Shown: positions 25,377 to 38,039 of the stretch, piece after piece
Layout of the letters: each line of letters starts with the position of its first letter
Numbering within the stretch: position 1 is the stretch's first letter
Assembly (NCBI GenBank): GCA_015039365.1
Contig: WION01000002.1
Span: forward strand, 1,116,001-1,180,000
Reading direction: 5' to 3'
DNA length: 64,000 bases
Origin: Amanita rubescens
Lineage: Eukaryota; Basidiomycota; Agaricomycetes; Agaricales; Amanitaceae
Program-made: the position numbers and the translations under genes
The notes under the pieces: generated by a model
The model's database searches: none
What the model saw: only the letters and a program-made list of their open reading frames with translations
Told to the model about the DNA's origin: nothing

Positions 25377-25705
25377 TATATCGTGAATGCAGGGGGTGAG
25401 GAGGCTGCGTGGCCAAAGGGAAAGGGACGGAGAAAAGGTGGGCAGTCATTTTCGGCTTGTGGGACTTGTCCATTTCAGGGTCTAGTCTAGCCATTCTAGT
25501 AATCGAGTCTACGGCATCCTACAGCATCCCTAATAATGCATAATGCATAATGTGTAATCAACGTTGTGACTGCTGGTGACCAGGGATCACCACGAAGCGA
25601 TAATTTACAATTAGTACAGTATCCCTTCTAAAACAATACAAATTCATGCTCAGCATAACTCTATCGTACAGGTTACAACCTGTTGGTCTTTAAATACATC
25701 GAGGA

Positions 25706-26819
25706 TCATCGAGATCCCCGTCCCAGCCGGCCGGGGTTTAATAGCGTTCCGTTGTTGAAGTCGTCTGTCGTGTACCTTGCCTCTTTTTTCGTGACTGGTG
25801 GAAGTGATTTCTCGGGCCGTTCTCGCGGACGGCGTGAGCTGCTGCCATGATTCCTCCCAGAGGTCTGGCGAGTTGGCTCGGGTTTCTCGTTGCTTGCAAC
25901 GAAAGGCAATACGCTTGACGCGTTGGATTTGCTTCTCTGCGGCTTCCCGTTCTTGTTATAGTTGTTGAACCATGCACAAGATGTCACGGGGCCATGCCAC
26001 ATGTGGCTATCGCCAAACCTGTGTCTCCTGAGAGCTAGTCCCAGTAGGGTAATAGCCGAGAATAGTACTATGGATTGTCTGTTAGTTCTTCAACCAAACA
26101 ACCATTTGAACGACTAACTTAGAACGGCATTCATTAAAGAAAACGTCATGAGGACACGATACATGGCTTGATATTGGTCGGTGTGGACTACAAAGCTTGA
26201 GCTCGACTCGATAGCTCTGGGATACGATGGAGAAGACTCACAGGTAGCAAGGTTATTTGGCAATGGCACGGTGGATTCAGCAGAAAAGCATTCCACTTCA
26301 GCAGCCTTTGAGTCCGATAAAGCCAGGAAGGCGCCCAAAACTACAATACACGTCATCAAATGCCTCTGGCAAAGAGCGGTACAACTTACTGAGCCAAAAA
26401 ATACCCGTCAATCCTAAGCATGCCAACTCAGTGCGAGTGGAAATAGGATTGCGTTCTCTGAAAAGGAAGCTGAAGGCCAGACTAGGGACATTTATAAGTT
26501 TAGCACACGATGTGATCGCCCTGCGAAACAAAAAAGACACACAGTACGATGAATATCAACATGCTCGCTGAGCATACAAAAATCGCAAAAGGTACAAAAC
26601 GAGCTTTTCGGGCTGAGCACTTTGATCAAACATCATCAATGGGCGTCTTACTGAGATCAGATGGTACGAGGACGGATTGGAAATGGCCCGCCATAGCGAG
26701 GCAGATTAATGTGAATACCAGCACCGTAGCTGCAGAATGCGTGAGTGACCGCAGTCAGTCCATCTATTAGCGGACGGACCATAGATGCATGCTCTGATAA
26801 TATTGAAGAGAGAAGCCAT
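25706..26819 (-). CDS. MARVEL-domain membrane protein B
   Basis: Second four-helix MARVEL-type protein in tandem with protein A. Exon 1 is MASLFNIIRACIY, joined to helix 1 (ATVLVFTLICLAMAGHF). Helix 2 is RFVPFAIFVCSASMLIFIVL, helix 3 ELACLGLTGIFWLILGAFLA, helix 4 AMYRVLMTFSLMNAVLILFS followed by AITLLGLALRR. An extracytosolic loop with cysteines (ECFSAES, ATCESSPS) sits between helices 3 and 4, as in other fungal MARVEL proteins. The basic, Ser/Arg-rich tail ends LNPGRLGRGSR at 25706. Exon phases agree throughout. Sequence identity with A is low, so this is an old pair. Confidence 0.72.
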
Positions 26820-27122
26820 GGGGGTTTGGAGGAAGAGTGGGATCGGGATGAAAGAGCGGCCCTACAGGTGATAAAGGCCTGGGGACTATTATAGACACGC
26901 GGTGGCCATGCGCACCAAAAATGAATCATTATCAGGTAAAAGGCGGCCAGAAACAACGAGGCACACGGAGAAAGCTCAAAACTTTTCAGAAGTATCTCAC
27001 AGTCCACTTTGACCCCCAAAAGGATCAATCTTCCATTGTACACAGCCACCAATCACCATGCGTGATCTCGACAATTGCGAAACGCCTAATCATACATATT
27101 CTTGTCTCTTCTTTCAACATTT

Positions 27123-29925
27123 CTACGCGACTTCCGCGCGCAACTTGGCCCCTATTTCGACATAAAACTGCAAACATTCAGGATTTGACAAAGTGGCAAG
27201 ATTGACGGTAGACAACGGAGCACCGTTGATGATCTGAACGTAATATGAAGCCATGTCACTCCCACGAGGCTGTAACGGTACCTTCTTCACCAACACCTCC
27301 ACACGCTTACCATTCAATGTGTAAGGGATATCTGGAGCCTGAATAACCTTTGATCTCTTTGAGAGGGGTGGTGGAACTGCACTGTGAAGCGACTCACCCT
27401 TGCCGGGACATGCCGAGGGCTCCGTCGCAAGCGGATTTCACTGCTGATCTGTCGTATGAATTCGGGCGATAGTTGTTGTCCGTCGCTAAGCTTCACGAAG
27501 AGGATGACACGTTCGTCTGAGCCCCCATCTATCTTCTGTCCGACTGCCAAAGAGTCTATAATGGCATGGTCTACGGTTGGAGAGGAGAAGCACGACTCTA
27601 TCACGTCGTACAGTTCTGAAGATCCAAAGCGGATGCCGCCGGGATTCCTTGCCCAAGTTAATACATTGCCGCAGCCTAGCCGTGATTACTCACAAAACAC
27701 CATCAGACCGTCCCAACATGATCACACCACCGCCATTTCCGTCCTTGGAGTGGGTTATGACAATGTGATCACCATGGTCTAAACACTGCGTCAAACTTTC
27801 TTCCCTATCGAGTGCAGCATGACATACACCATACACCGTCATATTCTGAGAAATAAGATTGGAAAAAGCGCGACTTGGCAGCTTTCACGTCCTCTTCGTT
27901 CCCATAACCAGGCAAAGGCCAGAATCCCAGTGGCATGCACGGAAATGGCCTAGTGCAAACAAGCTCCCCAGTTTCGCCAGGCGGATTCGATGAACCAGTA
28001 GGTATGAAGCTCTCCATAGCCATTCCTAGCATGCGACATTGGATCTCGCCGCGATACACTGGTAGTGCTGAGCACATCCCAGCAAAGAGCGAGCATATGT
28101 CTGTGCCGCCTAGATAATTCTTATTGTAACATCTGCTGGAGATCTGAATGCCTAAACTATCCTTACCAGTAATAGAGCCCAACAGCACGTCCGACTTGAT
28201 GTGTTCATATACATAGTCAAAAAGATTTGGTGCGAGTGGTGATCCCGTTGAGTATATGTGTCGTAATGATTGCAGCTTGTGATGTTGGCGAGGTTCATAG
28301 CATTTCTACGCTCGAATGTCAGCTTTGTAGCCAGGATGGAACAAAGTGTAAGTACCGAAAGCTGGTCAATGTACTTAGCGCTGGTCCCAAAAACAGTGAT
28401 GCCTAGTTTGTCCACAAGTTCCCACAAAAAACTCGGTCTTCGGAGCGGACTCCCGTCATACAATACGAGGGTGCAACCAACACTAAGGCCGCACATCAGA
28501 AAATTCCACATCATCCATCCCCTGCATGACGATATTACTATGAATGATCACCGATTTCTGATGAGAATGACGTACGTAGTGGTGTAGTAGAAGAAAACAT
28601 CATCAGGCTGCAAGTCAGAACATATCACAAATTCCTTTTTGGATTGTAACAGCATTCCGCCCGCGCGATGGACGATGGGCCTAGAACGTGACAACATATA
28701 CTGTTTTTATTCATGTCTGGAGTATCAGCATGGAATCATACTTTGGTCGGCCAGTGGTGCCACTGCTGAAGAGTATCCACAACGGAGTATCAAAGGGAAG
28801 AGGCGACCATTTGATATCTCCTGACGATGTACGACCAAGCTCCGCGGTTCGCCCTTCTGTAACGAAGGCCTCCCAGTTTATCCAGTCTTTATTCCATTCG
28901 GTATGTTTTGTGGTTTGGGGTATGGCATGGATGATGATGACTTTGGAAGGTTGAAGACCTTTGCTGGATAACTTCTGTAACAGGGCAGAAACTTTCGGGG
29001 TATGATAATGAAGTTTAGAATTATAGCTAGGACGAAATTGGTTGCACCCCCGATGTCAGAGCAGTGACGACATACATGACCGCATCCACAGCAAACAAAA
29101 ACTTTGGTTGTACCTGCTCAAATCTACCGAGACCTCAACGGGCCGATATGCGAAAGATGTACGGAGATGACAAACCTCTCCAAAACACCGTCTGGTCCGA
29201 AATCGGCTGCCGCACTGACCCATATGCCTCCAATCGCCGCAGTAGCCAAGCATGCGACCACATTTTCCTTTAATCGACGACGGCGTCATATGGGAGGAGT
29301 TGACGTTGCAGGGCGGACATGGTAGACAGGCACATGATTCGAGCGGAGTACTCACGATGCAATTGCCAGAATAAGAGGCGACGCGATCACCAGGCTTCAG
29401 ACCGTGCAATAACAGGGCCGATACGACATCGGCAACCATATCATACAGCTCTGCATAAGTGCATTTACGCAATTCCGGGTCGGGGTGTTCTTCCGTTGGC
29501 TCGGCTGACGTGAGGATGAGCAACTATAATGAGGCGTGTAGTATATCGGACAGACTAGCTTGGATCAGAGCTATCTTGTTCGCCAAGCGACATTGCAACA
29601 TATTCTCAGCCCAGTTTAGCCTTGCATCAGAAAACCTGGGGAAAGCTTAGTCAAGGGGTGCTTAGAGAAATAAGTCGAACCATGGGGGGTTAGCGGAAGG
29701 AAGGGCTGAGTTGTCAACGACATGATCACCCTTGTGACCAACAACGCCTGTGAAATCCCATACGAGACTCCAGAATTTATCTATGTATGCGGTGGACCAG
29801 CTGTAGAGGTCGTTGTACGTCGACAATCGTAAATTATGAGACGAGTTGACGAGAGCCAAGAAACGAAATGTGGCCGTATCGAGTGGATTTATCGGCCGAT
29901 ATAAGGGGTGGTGATCACTTGCCAT
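27123..29925 (-). CDS. Acetoacetyl-CoA synthetase
   Basis: ATP-dependent ligase of the ANL superfamily that activates acetoacetate in the cytosol. About ten exons join in phase. Start MASDHHPLYRPINPLDTATF (29925). Then NPPWFSDARLNWAENML, ATEPTEEHPDPELRKCTYAE, AAIGGIWVSAAADFGPDGVL, the AMP-binding P-loop ILFSSGTTGRPKPIVHRAGG, LRHIYSTGSPLAP, LGSITGGTDICSLFAG, and LPGYGNEEDVKAAK. The C-terminal lid contains GRSDGVLNPGGIRFGSSELY and the catalytic lysine region TLNGKRVEVLVKKIINGAPL, ending FYVEIGAKLRAEVA at 27123. No frame break. One junction (FYYTTT to MMWNFLM) uses a weak donor at about 28570. Confidence 0.9.
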
Positions 29926-30333
29926 CAATGAGAATGGGAAGATGGTCCAAGACCAGGAAACGTGTTACGAATGCTGTATCGCCAAGGGCCGCAAAACAGC
30001 ACTTGAGAGAAGAAGTGCCAAGTATGCGGCGTCGAGTAGTACGCGTTGCATGAACGCGTGACGGTTTCGGAGCTGCCGCGGACGTCGCACGTTTGAGCGC
30101 AACCAATTAAAATCTTTGATCGTCCTTTTTTATTTTTTTTTCGGCGATTCCTATTTGCTGAGCCTCAGGCTATGATGGCCTCGGCGTGCTTATCTGAGGT
30201 AGAACAGTTATATTATTTATACGGGCCACATCCTTTGTGACTCAACTCGCCACTCCACTTCATCGCCAACCCCACCTTGGCATTCCTTCCCTACATATAC
30301 CATCAGGCCCTGTTGCTTTCCCCATACAACCCC
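29926..30333. promoter_or_regulatory. Divergent promoter region
   Basis: Separates the starts of acetoacetyl-CoA synthetase and the small gene at 30334. It holds a pyrimidine or poly-T stretch near 30125 and an AT-rich TATA-like word (TTATTTATAC, about 30213). No coding signal is supported. Confidence 0.4.
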
Positions 30334-30823
30334 ATGGATCGCTTCCTTGCACCCCATACGCCAGAGGCTCTCGCTCATTTCCATCTGACGTGAGTCATTT
30401 TTGCGTTCCCCGTGATGATTTATAACTGAGACGATGTCGCCTCTCAGCGAGAACTGGCCAAATTGGAATTTAGATCACCCTTCTATTGACGAAACCCTGA
30501 TCGCTGGTTGCGCGTCATACCGTGCCTTCGACCGTTACCTCAGTGGCGCAGACCTCTTTTTGCCTCCTCGCACAAGAACAGAGCTTGAACGGATATTGTG
30601 AGTTCGGACTTTATAGTTACGGGGGTCCAGCATAGGCTTATAAATAATGTACAGGAAAAGATATTCATACGATGCCATTCATAATGCCATTGCCGGCAGT
30701 CGGGCACCCTTAGAGTCCGGAGGATACAGCCGAGTATGTACTCCTCGACTGCTTTTAACAGCGGCTTTGACGCATATAGTAGATCTGCCACCTGGCCGAA
30801 ATGTCAATCAAAAACGTGCTTGA
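30334..30823 (+). CDS. Small conserved-looking protein, function unknown
   Basis: Three exons with good splice sites give about 125 residues: MDRFLAPHTPEALAHFHL, TENWPNWNLDHPSIDETLIA, LFLPPRTRTELERIL, KRYSYDAIHNAIAGSRAPLE and the end LPPGRNVNQKRA at 30823. No signal peptide, membrane segment or known motif is visible. It stands alone between the divergent promoter and the upstream region of the endopolyphosphatase gene. The consistent phases support a real gene. Confidence 0.5.
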
Positions 30824-31312
30824 TACTGGAGACAACGGAAAGATATTACTTTCTTTGCACAGCACCCCAAGACGGAAGGAAACATCTCGCGATCCTGAGG
30901 ATCGTAATAGACGGGCTATTGCCACATTTACTGGTTAATTTCTTCCCTGCTCCCTTTTTCCTGTTGGTTTGTGGTCACGACGAAGGCCTATGTACAGAAT
31001 GTCGATATATGCCGTACGACTCGCATAAAATTAATAATAAGAATGTAGCATTATACGACTAAAGATAGAGGTTTATTTTTAAGGCAAGATCACTTGACTC
31101 CTTGACGTCAAGGTCCCCTTTTGGAACCCGTTGACGTCCGGTTTCCGTTAGTTGCTGATAACGTCCGTCTCGCATGTTGTAGCTACGACGTCGGACAAAC
31201 GTGCGCGAGGTACCATGCATCTGGGTGCCACTTGGGTCGTCCCGGAACCGGTGTTAATAGAATCTCTCATTTAAATACCACCTCGAACTTATGCCTACCT
31301 TGCGTTATCAGC
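30824..31312. promoter_or_regulatory. Upstream region of endopolyphosphatase with ACGTC/CRE-like cluster
   Basis: No gene is visible. Four ACGTC-core words lie within about 95 bp: a perfect palindrome TGACGTCA at 31103-31110, TGACGTCC at 31132-31139, AACGTCCG near 31160 and CGACGTCG near 31187. TGACGTCA is the binding site of CREB/ATF-type bZIP factors. Clustering about 120-210 bp before the start codon at 31313 fits promoter control of PPN1. Confidence 0.5.
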
Positions 31313-33666
31313 ATGCTGTTCCTCTCTGTACTTCTCAATGCCATTGCTTTGGGGGAAGCATACTTTATCTACCCACCGCGGCCGCAAGTCACTTTCCAGA
31401 CTAAACAACCTTCGCGTTCGCATCCTACGTCGCGTGCTTCATGGTCTTGTGACTAAACCACATAAATTTAGCTCAAGCTCTCAGAGGTCGCTTCTTGCAT
31501 ATAAGTGATATGCACCCAGACCCACACTATATCTCCCACACATCAAAAAGGAATTTTTGCCATCGAGGGAAGCAAAGCGTTGGCTCTGGATACTACGGCA
31601 CACCGTATTCGTAAGTTGTTCGATGCACGTGTGTGCCACATCCCAATATGTCAAACAGTGACTGCGATTCGCCGTTGCATCTTACCAACTTTACTCTTGA
31701 TTATCTGGACTCCAATTGGGCGTCTGAGATAGATTTCGTCATATGTACGCGTTCCTTTGTTCTGAACAATTGAGCTTGCTAAACATGATCTTATCCCAGG
31801 GACGGGAGATAACGCCAGGTACGCTAACGTTTGATATGACAGCATCCAGTCGATAATTAGTGAGAATGGATGATCTAGGCATGACAGTGACGAGAGTGTC
31901 CCCCGTACGCCAGCGGAGATCAAGGATCTGAATAAAGCTGTGGCAAAGAAGATGAGGGAAATATTTCTTGAACGTGGTATTCCTGTTGTACCCAGTATTG
32001 GTAATGTCCTTCTTTCGCGGCCATTTCCTTTTCTAATCCTGTATTAGGCAATAATGATATCTGGCGTAAGCGCATCTCATCTTATCTATCACCCACATTT
32101 GTTGACCCTGTTGATATGAACTCCAGCACATGTACGTTTTGCTATTTGTACAGTTTCATCTTGCGCTAATTTGGCCAACGTCAGAATCTAATGACGTTAG
32201 GTGTGTTACTTATGCCTCTCTGGTGTTCAGAAATATCGAACGTTATCAAAGGACCTAATGAGATAACGAAGGCATTTTCTGGGTAAGCATCATTTAAATA
32301 TATCAAAGTTGTTGGGCGAACCGCATTTGCAGAATTTGGAAGGATTTTATTCCACAGCAAGAGCAAGCATCTTTCCTCCGGGGTGCCTATTTTTCCACGG
32401 AGGTGATACCCGACAAGGTTGCAGTGCTCAGCCTCAATACCATATACTTTTATGATTCGAATGATGGTAAGATATCACGTTGCACTTTGGAACTAATGAT
32501 GAACCGACTGCGACACAGCTGCGGCCGGCTGCCCGTATGATGGACCTGGTGACCCCGGTAATTTGGAATTTGATTGGTTGGAAGAGAAACTTGTGAGTTA
32601 TAGGGAGCGTGGTATGCAGGTGTGGTTAGCGGGTATGGGCTCCATTTGTTTCCCCGTGCTAGGGAGCTAAAGTCAGCTGAAAGGACACGTTCCGCCGACC
32701 CCGGGCAATTATTTCCCGGAATGTGTATGTGTGCCTGCGCTTTGGACGATAGAAGACTGACGGCAAATAGTATGTTCGCTATGTCGACTTGGCTCTCAGG
32801 TTCCAGGATACCATTCTTGGACACCTGTATGGCGTGAGTAATATTGTCGTGTTTTCTATGCATTGGCTGATGTTTTGTGAAGCATATGAATGTGGACTAT
32901 GTGCGAGTGCCCTTGTGTTGCATGATTTCACCTGACACCGTAAACAGTTTGCATTCCTGGAAACCGCTGATCTGGAGATCATCTCAGAAGAGGAAAGTGA
33001 AGCAAGACAAGATGCATTTAAGCATGAAGATCTGTATGACACATTATTGGAGGACTTTGCAACGCTTCCCGAGTCCCCAGAAGATATAAACTTGGATGAT
33101 TACGCCGTTATCAATGTGTCACCATCAGTGGTGCCTCATCCTTATGCGCCTTCGTTCAGGATATTTTCATATAATGTGACGGGGGATGAAAGCCAGAACG
33201 CAAGGGTGCTCAGGTGGAGAAACCACCGGAAACATCGTGGACGATATGGGGATAAGGAGACGGAATGCGGCAAGAAGGAATGGCGAAAGAGCTGGAAGTG
33301 CCATCTGAAAGGCGCATGGTATTCAAACCCGGAATCACCATCCAGGATCAATCAGTTGTGGACGCCGCTCGGATATGCACAGGTGTGTGGAATGAGCCAG
33401 GGGTCAGACAGGATACTGATGCGACGGGATATAAGTATTATGTACCCCATCTGGAAGAAGCGGATGAAGAGCATGAGCCGGAGTTTGAGCTGGAGTATGT
33501 GACATGGGGAGGAGAGGCGGGGGAGAAGATTTATTATGGGATGAGCGATCTGACTGTAGGGTCATGGGTTCAGCTGGGACAACGATTGGGGCAGGGAGAG
33601 AAACAACTACGGCGTGTATTCAAACGGCATATGTACGTAGGCGCGGGTGACCGTGGGAGGGCATAA
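31313..33666 (+). CDS. PPN1: Vacuolar endopolyphosphatase (PPN1-like)
   Basis: Metallophosphoesterase that cuts inorganic polyphosphate, anchored in the vacuole membrane. The start [18 protein letters not shown] is a signal anchor. More than ten exons keep frame. Metal-binding motifs: [54 protein letters not shown] and ILGHLYGHMNVDYF. The family-specific cysteine region ([18 protein letters not shown]) and [20 protein letters not shown] follow. It ends [14 protein letters not shown] at 33666. One early donor, joining TKQPS or HPTS to the LRGRFLHIS exon, can be placed two ways. Conserved cysteines in [13 protein letters not shown] fit a lumenal domain. Confidence 0.88.
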
Positions 33667-33923
33667 AGAATCGAGGACTGACGGTTGTCTTGACGATTTG
33701 CTCGCCTTGATCTCGTTGCCAGCTCTCTCTCTCCAATCTGAGTCTCCCATCCTCCGCTCATTATTACCTCGGCGAGTCCGTTACTCATCTCCCACTCCGC
33801 GTCTCTTTGTTTTTTTCTCTTTCTTCGTTTTCAGACTGGCTGGCCACGTCTATCCTCTTTTTATCCAATCCCATCTTTTTTTAAAAAGCATCCTTTCTTT
33901 CATTCTCTCCCTCACCGGGCGGC

Positions 33924-36890
33924 ATGACTGCTGTGAATATGCAAATAATGCCTTCTTCTGTCCCCTACGACTATCCTCCCGCTCATTCCAGATCTAGCTC
34001 CTACTCCTCCTCCGCCCACTCCGCCTCATCTAGACCCCACTCGTCCCAGGGCTCTCATTCGCGCATGCAAGGCGCCGTCCCCCCTCCCACGGTTGAAGAA
34101 ATGTACAGAAATCCACACTATCTTAGCCATCAAACTGATCACGTAGGCACTGCCTCTTTTTACTAAACCTGTCACTAACATTATTATGCTTACCTTTCCC
34201 CCCCATCACCAGTCTCCGCCCAATCATAATATCAATAATTCCTCTCTGAAAGGAACGGTGCGCCCTACCCTTAGCCGTGCCCGCGCTGCCGCGTCGCCCT
34301 ATCCCCGCGATACCGACAGTGTACATTCCTCGTCCAGCGAAACTGAGGACATGGCTATGTACCTCACTAATCCGACTCCCGATTACATGTATGCTGGCAA
34401 TCATACGGTCTCATCTGGCCAGGATACCCTACATGCAGCGGGAGCATTTGGCAGAATGACTCTCAGTTCGGATCATGCATTGGAAAAATTAGCCGCCAAT
34501 GTGAGGGCAGCTACCACCACCAGTGCTTCCGATCGTGCGAAACAAATTTTTGTTCAAGCATGGTATGATTCTGATGGATCGCAGCTCGCGTATTTGTCTA
34601 AATACATTTTCCAGGCTGACGGCTAACTATGCGCCGTATCCCGACGGCAACGTTCCCAGGCAGGGTCTTTATTTCTCTTATCGGCGAGTTTGTGATCAGT
34701 ATGGAATTCCTCACATCAACACCGCTACACTTGGCAAAGCCATCCGTCTTTGCTTTCCGACTATCAAAACTCGACGGCTAGGCGTCAGGGGGAATAGCAA
34801 ATACCATTGTAACGTCGTTATCGATTTTCTGTTGATCTTCCAACTGATCGCTGCGTTATCTAGACTGCGGAATCAGACCTGCTACCACGGCAGAAGCTGA
34901 ATGGCTTCAGGACTATATCCAAAAATCAAACAATAGCTCTGCTCAATCTTCCGTCAATGCCGTTCGTTTGGCGCAGGAGCAAGCAGAATCATCAACTCGA
35001 AGTGAGGAACGTTCGGAGGACGAGGAGGACGATGACTCTGAAGGTGTCAATTCCAGTACAGGCTCGAAGCGCAACTCTTTGTCTTTTACAAATGAGGTCC
35101 CTGCCTCATTCCCGCAAGACATGAATGACAAAACACCCACGGCGGCAACTCTGCTATCCCAGGTGCAAGCTAGCCAGCGACCCATGCCCGCTTATCCTCA
35201 CCACGCGTCAATAAGAAGACATCCTAATCAGGAATCAGGACTGATCGCTACATCCCACCCCTCAGCTGGTTCAACGTCTTTGGTGTATGGGACCTCGCAA
35301 GGCGCATTGTCTGTCCGACAGTTGGCTTCTTTCCCTTCCATTGATGAGGCCGTCGGTACCAACTCCACCTCCTCTCAAAGTATCGCTGCACGGGAAGCTT
35401 GGAACTGGTTCCAAGACCATCTGGACGCCCTTATGGACAGCATTCGAGCCTTCCGTTTTGATCAGTTTGAAATGAATCTGCGGTCGTTCTGGTCAAATCT
35501 TGCAGGTCAGCACCGCGAAGTCGTTCACGCACCTGCCATCGCTGGTCTTATGGCAAAAGCGGATGCTATCGTATTTGATGTGAGTGACTAGCTCGGTGGG
35601 GACTGAAAGCGTAATTCCAACATTTGCTTATAAAGGAAATTCTTGAATTTTTGCGTTCTCAAATGCTCTCGCCAATTTCTCCCAACTCGCTTGCTAGCTT
35701 GCGTCAATTAGCGATGAAGATGGAGAAAATATTACTTGTCGCACTTGAAAATTATGGCAGCACCTTTGTTGAACCAAAAGTTGAGCTGGGCGCGCGTTTC
35801 GGTCACCTAGTCTGTGAGTTTACGACTTTACTGCGCTACTACCGAAATATGCTAAAAGTATTTTTGCAGTGCGATTTCTAGATATATACCAAGTCACACA
35901 AGCATTAAACACCGTACTTTCGAATCAGAAGCAGCTGAGCGATATGCGTCGGTCCTGGGCAAGGATCGACTTCGAGTCCGTGCGCAATCAATCAGCATTG
36001 GTTTGCAATTGTCGCCACGAAGACCTCGTCCAGCTTCTTGAGGTGGAGTTTGTTAGTTTGCTGGATGCAATTGCAAAGAGCAACGAGCCTGTTCGTGAGG
36101 TCATGACTTGGGCTGATAGATGTTGTGATCGATTAATCGGAAACACGCGTGTCAATCACGCTACCCCCGAGGAGAGAACGACGATGAGCCCCAGGAGCGT
36201 GCTAATACGATGGGGATATGTAACAAGTCAGATCATGAGGGATCTCGTAAGTGTAAATTCTAATCAACTGCGACCCTAAGTATTCATTTTTGTTTAGACC
36301 CTCCGTAGCGACCCTGTGTTTGGAGCTTTCCAAATATTGAAACTGTTCTTAGAGTGCGTATATAACTATTCTCCATTATATCTGTTTATGAGGGTATCTC
36401 TAGTGATTGGATTGCCGTGAACGTCCTCAGAAATGTGGCATTATCCACTAATTCTGTTGCTGCTTCCGTTGAACCTGTGATGCAACAGCAGTTCTTCTCA
36501 ATGTCGCCCATGGCAGGACAAGAGAGTTTTTCTTCCATGGATGTGCGCCCCTCAGCCATGATGGCTCATACCCCTACTACATCAAGTATGCTCGCCGCCC
36601 TTCAAAGCAATGACCCCTTTGCCCCAACATCACTTGACCCCGCCAATTCAACATTTAATTCCGACGCTTTTGGAACTATGTCGTACATGGACCCGGCAGG
36701 AACGCCAGACGACACTTTACCCCCTACGCATCAAGCTGGTCTTGCCTTTGCGGACTTCACCAGCCCTGCCAATTCTTTTGACGTGCCGGGGTTCTCCCAT
36801 CAGGACCTGACGCTCAACTCTGCCACTCCGGCGAGTGAGTCTGACCGTGATTCGGAGTCCGTAAAAACAGAGCAATCACAGGGATTGTGA
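33924..36890 (+). CDS. RFX-family winged-helix transcription factor (Rfx1/Crt1 type)
   Basis: Repressor family that in fungi controls DNA-damage and cell-cycle genes. Starts MTAVNMQIMPSSVPYDYPPA; Ser/Pro-rich N-terminus. The RFX DNA-binding domain spans two introns: QAWLTANYAPYPDGNVPRQG, LYFSYRRVCDQYGIPHIN, TLGKAIRLCFPTIKTRRLG and VRGNSKYHYCGIRPAT. The acidic linker and dimerisation/extended region follow (FWSNLAGQHREVVHAPAIAG, WADRCCDRLIGNTRVNH, LRSDPVFGAFQILKLFLDDW). The tail is Met/Ser/Pro-rich, ending SVKTEQSQGL at 36890. No frame break. A pyrimidine-rich leader lies directly upstream (33720-33920), common before highly expressed or regulated fungal genes. Confidence 0.9.
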
Positions 36891-37228
36891 AGCGTGTATT
36901 CCTGACTCGTTTTCCCCAAGTGTATAATGGTGCCTGCTTTATTTTATTCTTGTTATTACATTACAGTACTTGTTCTATTGGTCTTGTTCCTCGAATTTGG
37001 AATGTTTGGGGAAATTCAGTCATTCAGACAACTGGTGATCAGTACTGAGTCGGTGGTAGACAAATCCAACTAATAATTCTACCATATAAAACCATCGCTT
37101 CTGATGTCAAACGCTTCCGATCGCTTGATTATCCCAACCAGCCATAATGTAAAGTCTTTTCGGACATGAGAAAAAGTGTACCTGTAATTCAGGACTTTCG
37201 GAATTAAATCTGCATTCTGAGCCTGGAA
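36891..37228. other. Convergent spacer
   Basis: Lies between the RFX stop and the 3' end of a minus-strand gene fragment. AT-rich, no gene seen; probably 3' untranslated sequence of both neighbours. Confidence 0.4.
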
Positions 37229-37766
37229 TCACATCTTGCCCTTTGTAAAGATCCTATAATATGCATCCAAAACATGCAATGTTAAGTCAAACTTAATTTC
37301 GCATATAGGACGCGGGAAATGAATAAGGTGGAACAGGGTCATCAAGGACTTTGAAACCGTTGCAAAGACTTGGAGCCTTTCCAGGAGCGATTCCACGACG
37401 GACAGAAGGGGATCGGTCGTGCTATCGAATTGGAAGAATCGAAAGGTACTTACCGCCATCGCGAAGAACCCCGTGTACGATTACGGACATATTCTCTTGT
37501 GCATTAGACCGTTGACAAGGAGCATGAAAGACCTGACCGTCGCATTCTGCAATGACTTGTCCAGTAGCATTTAAGCGTCTTCTCCAGCCCAGAGCACCAA
37601 CCTTCAACTCAATAATCAGAAAGGTGACTGCCTTGTATAAATATTCAATTTGGCCCCGCCCCCGGATAGCAGGGTCACCTCTAATCACGGACTTGGGTTG
37701 ATTGGCTAAGGTAAAGCCAAACCCGGAGACTAGACGATTGTAGATCTGACGACATGTCACCACCAC
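37229..37766 (-). pseudogene. Truncated fragment of an uncharacterised Agaricomycete protein family
   Basis: The text IYNRLVSGFGFTLANQP, GRGQIEYLYKAVTFLIIELK, GQVIAECD, VIVHGVLRDG and TFRFFQFDSTTD matches the C-terminal half of a family I recall from many Agaricomycetes, whose function is unknown. Members are usually far longer; no upstream exons are visible here. A +1 shift is needed at about 37441-37457 to pass from VLRDGG to TFRFFQFD. Missing N-terminus plus frame break suggest a decaying gene remnant. It ends FTKGKM at 37229. Confidence 0.5.
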
Positions 37767-38039
37767 CTGTGTTTATTCATGTCCTCTAGAATGGACTTTG
37801 GAAGCGAGGGAGTTCAAAAGTTCCCTTCTGCGCCAAACTCCCGCCACAAAACGCTTAACTTTCCTGTATCACTTAAATTACCTCTAATGCGGCGCACGCT
37901 CAATGTCCGAGATCGCGACGTCTAGGCGTTCTTTGTTATCAATATGTTGCCCCACTATCTGGAAGATATCGGCGTATACACAGCGTTAAAGTAGTGAGTA
38001 CTGAGTAGTGACTAGTGACTTATCAATAGATATATGATA
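37767..38039. other. Spacer without recognised gene
   Basis: Between the gene remnant and the 3' end of BFR1. No exon or repeat stands out apart from short AGTGA/TAGTGA repetition near 37990-38020. Confidence 0.35.
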
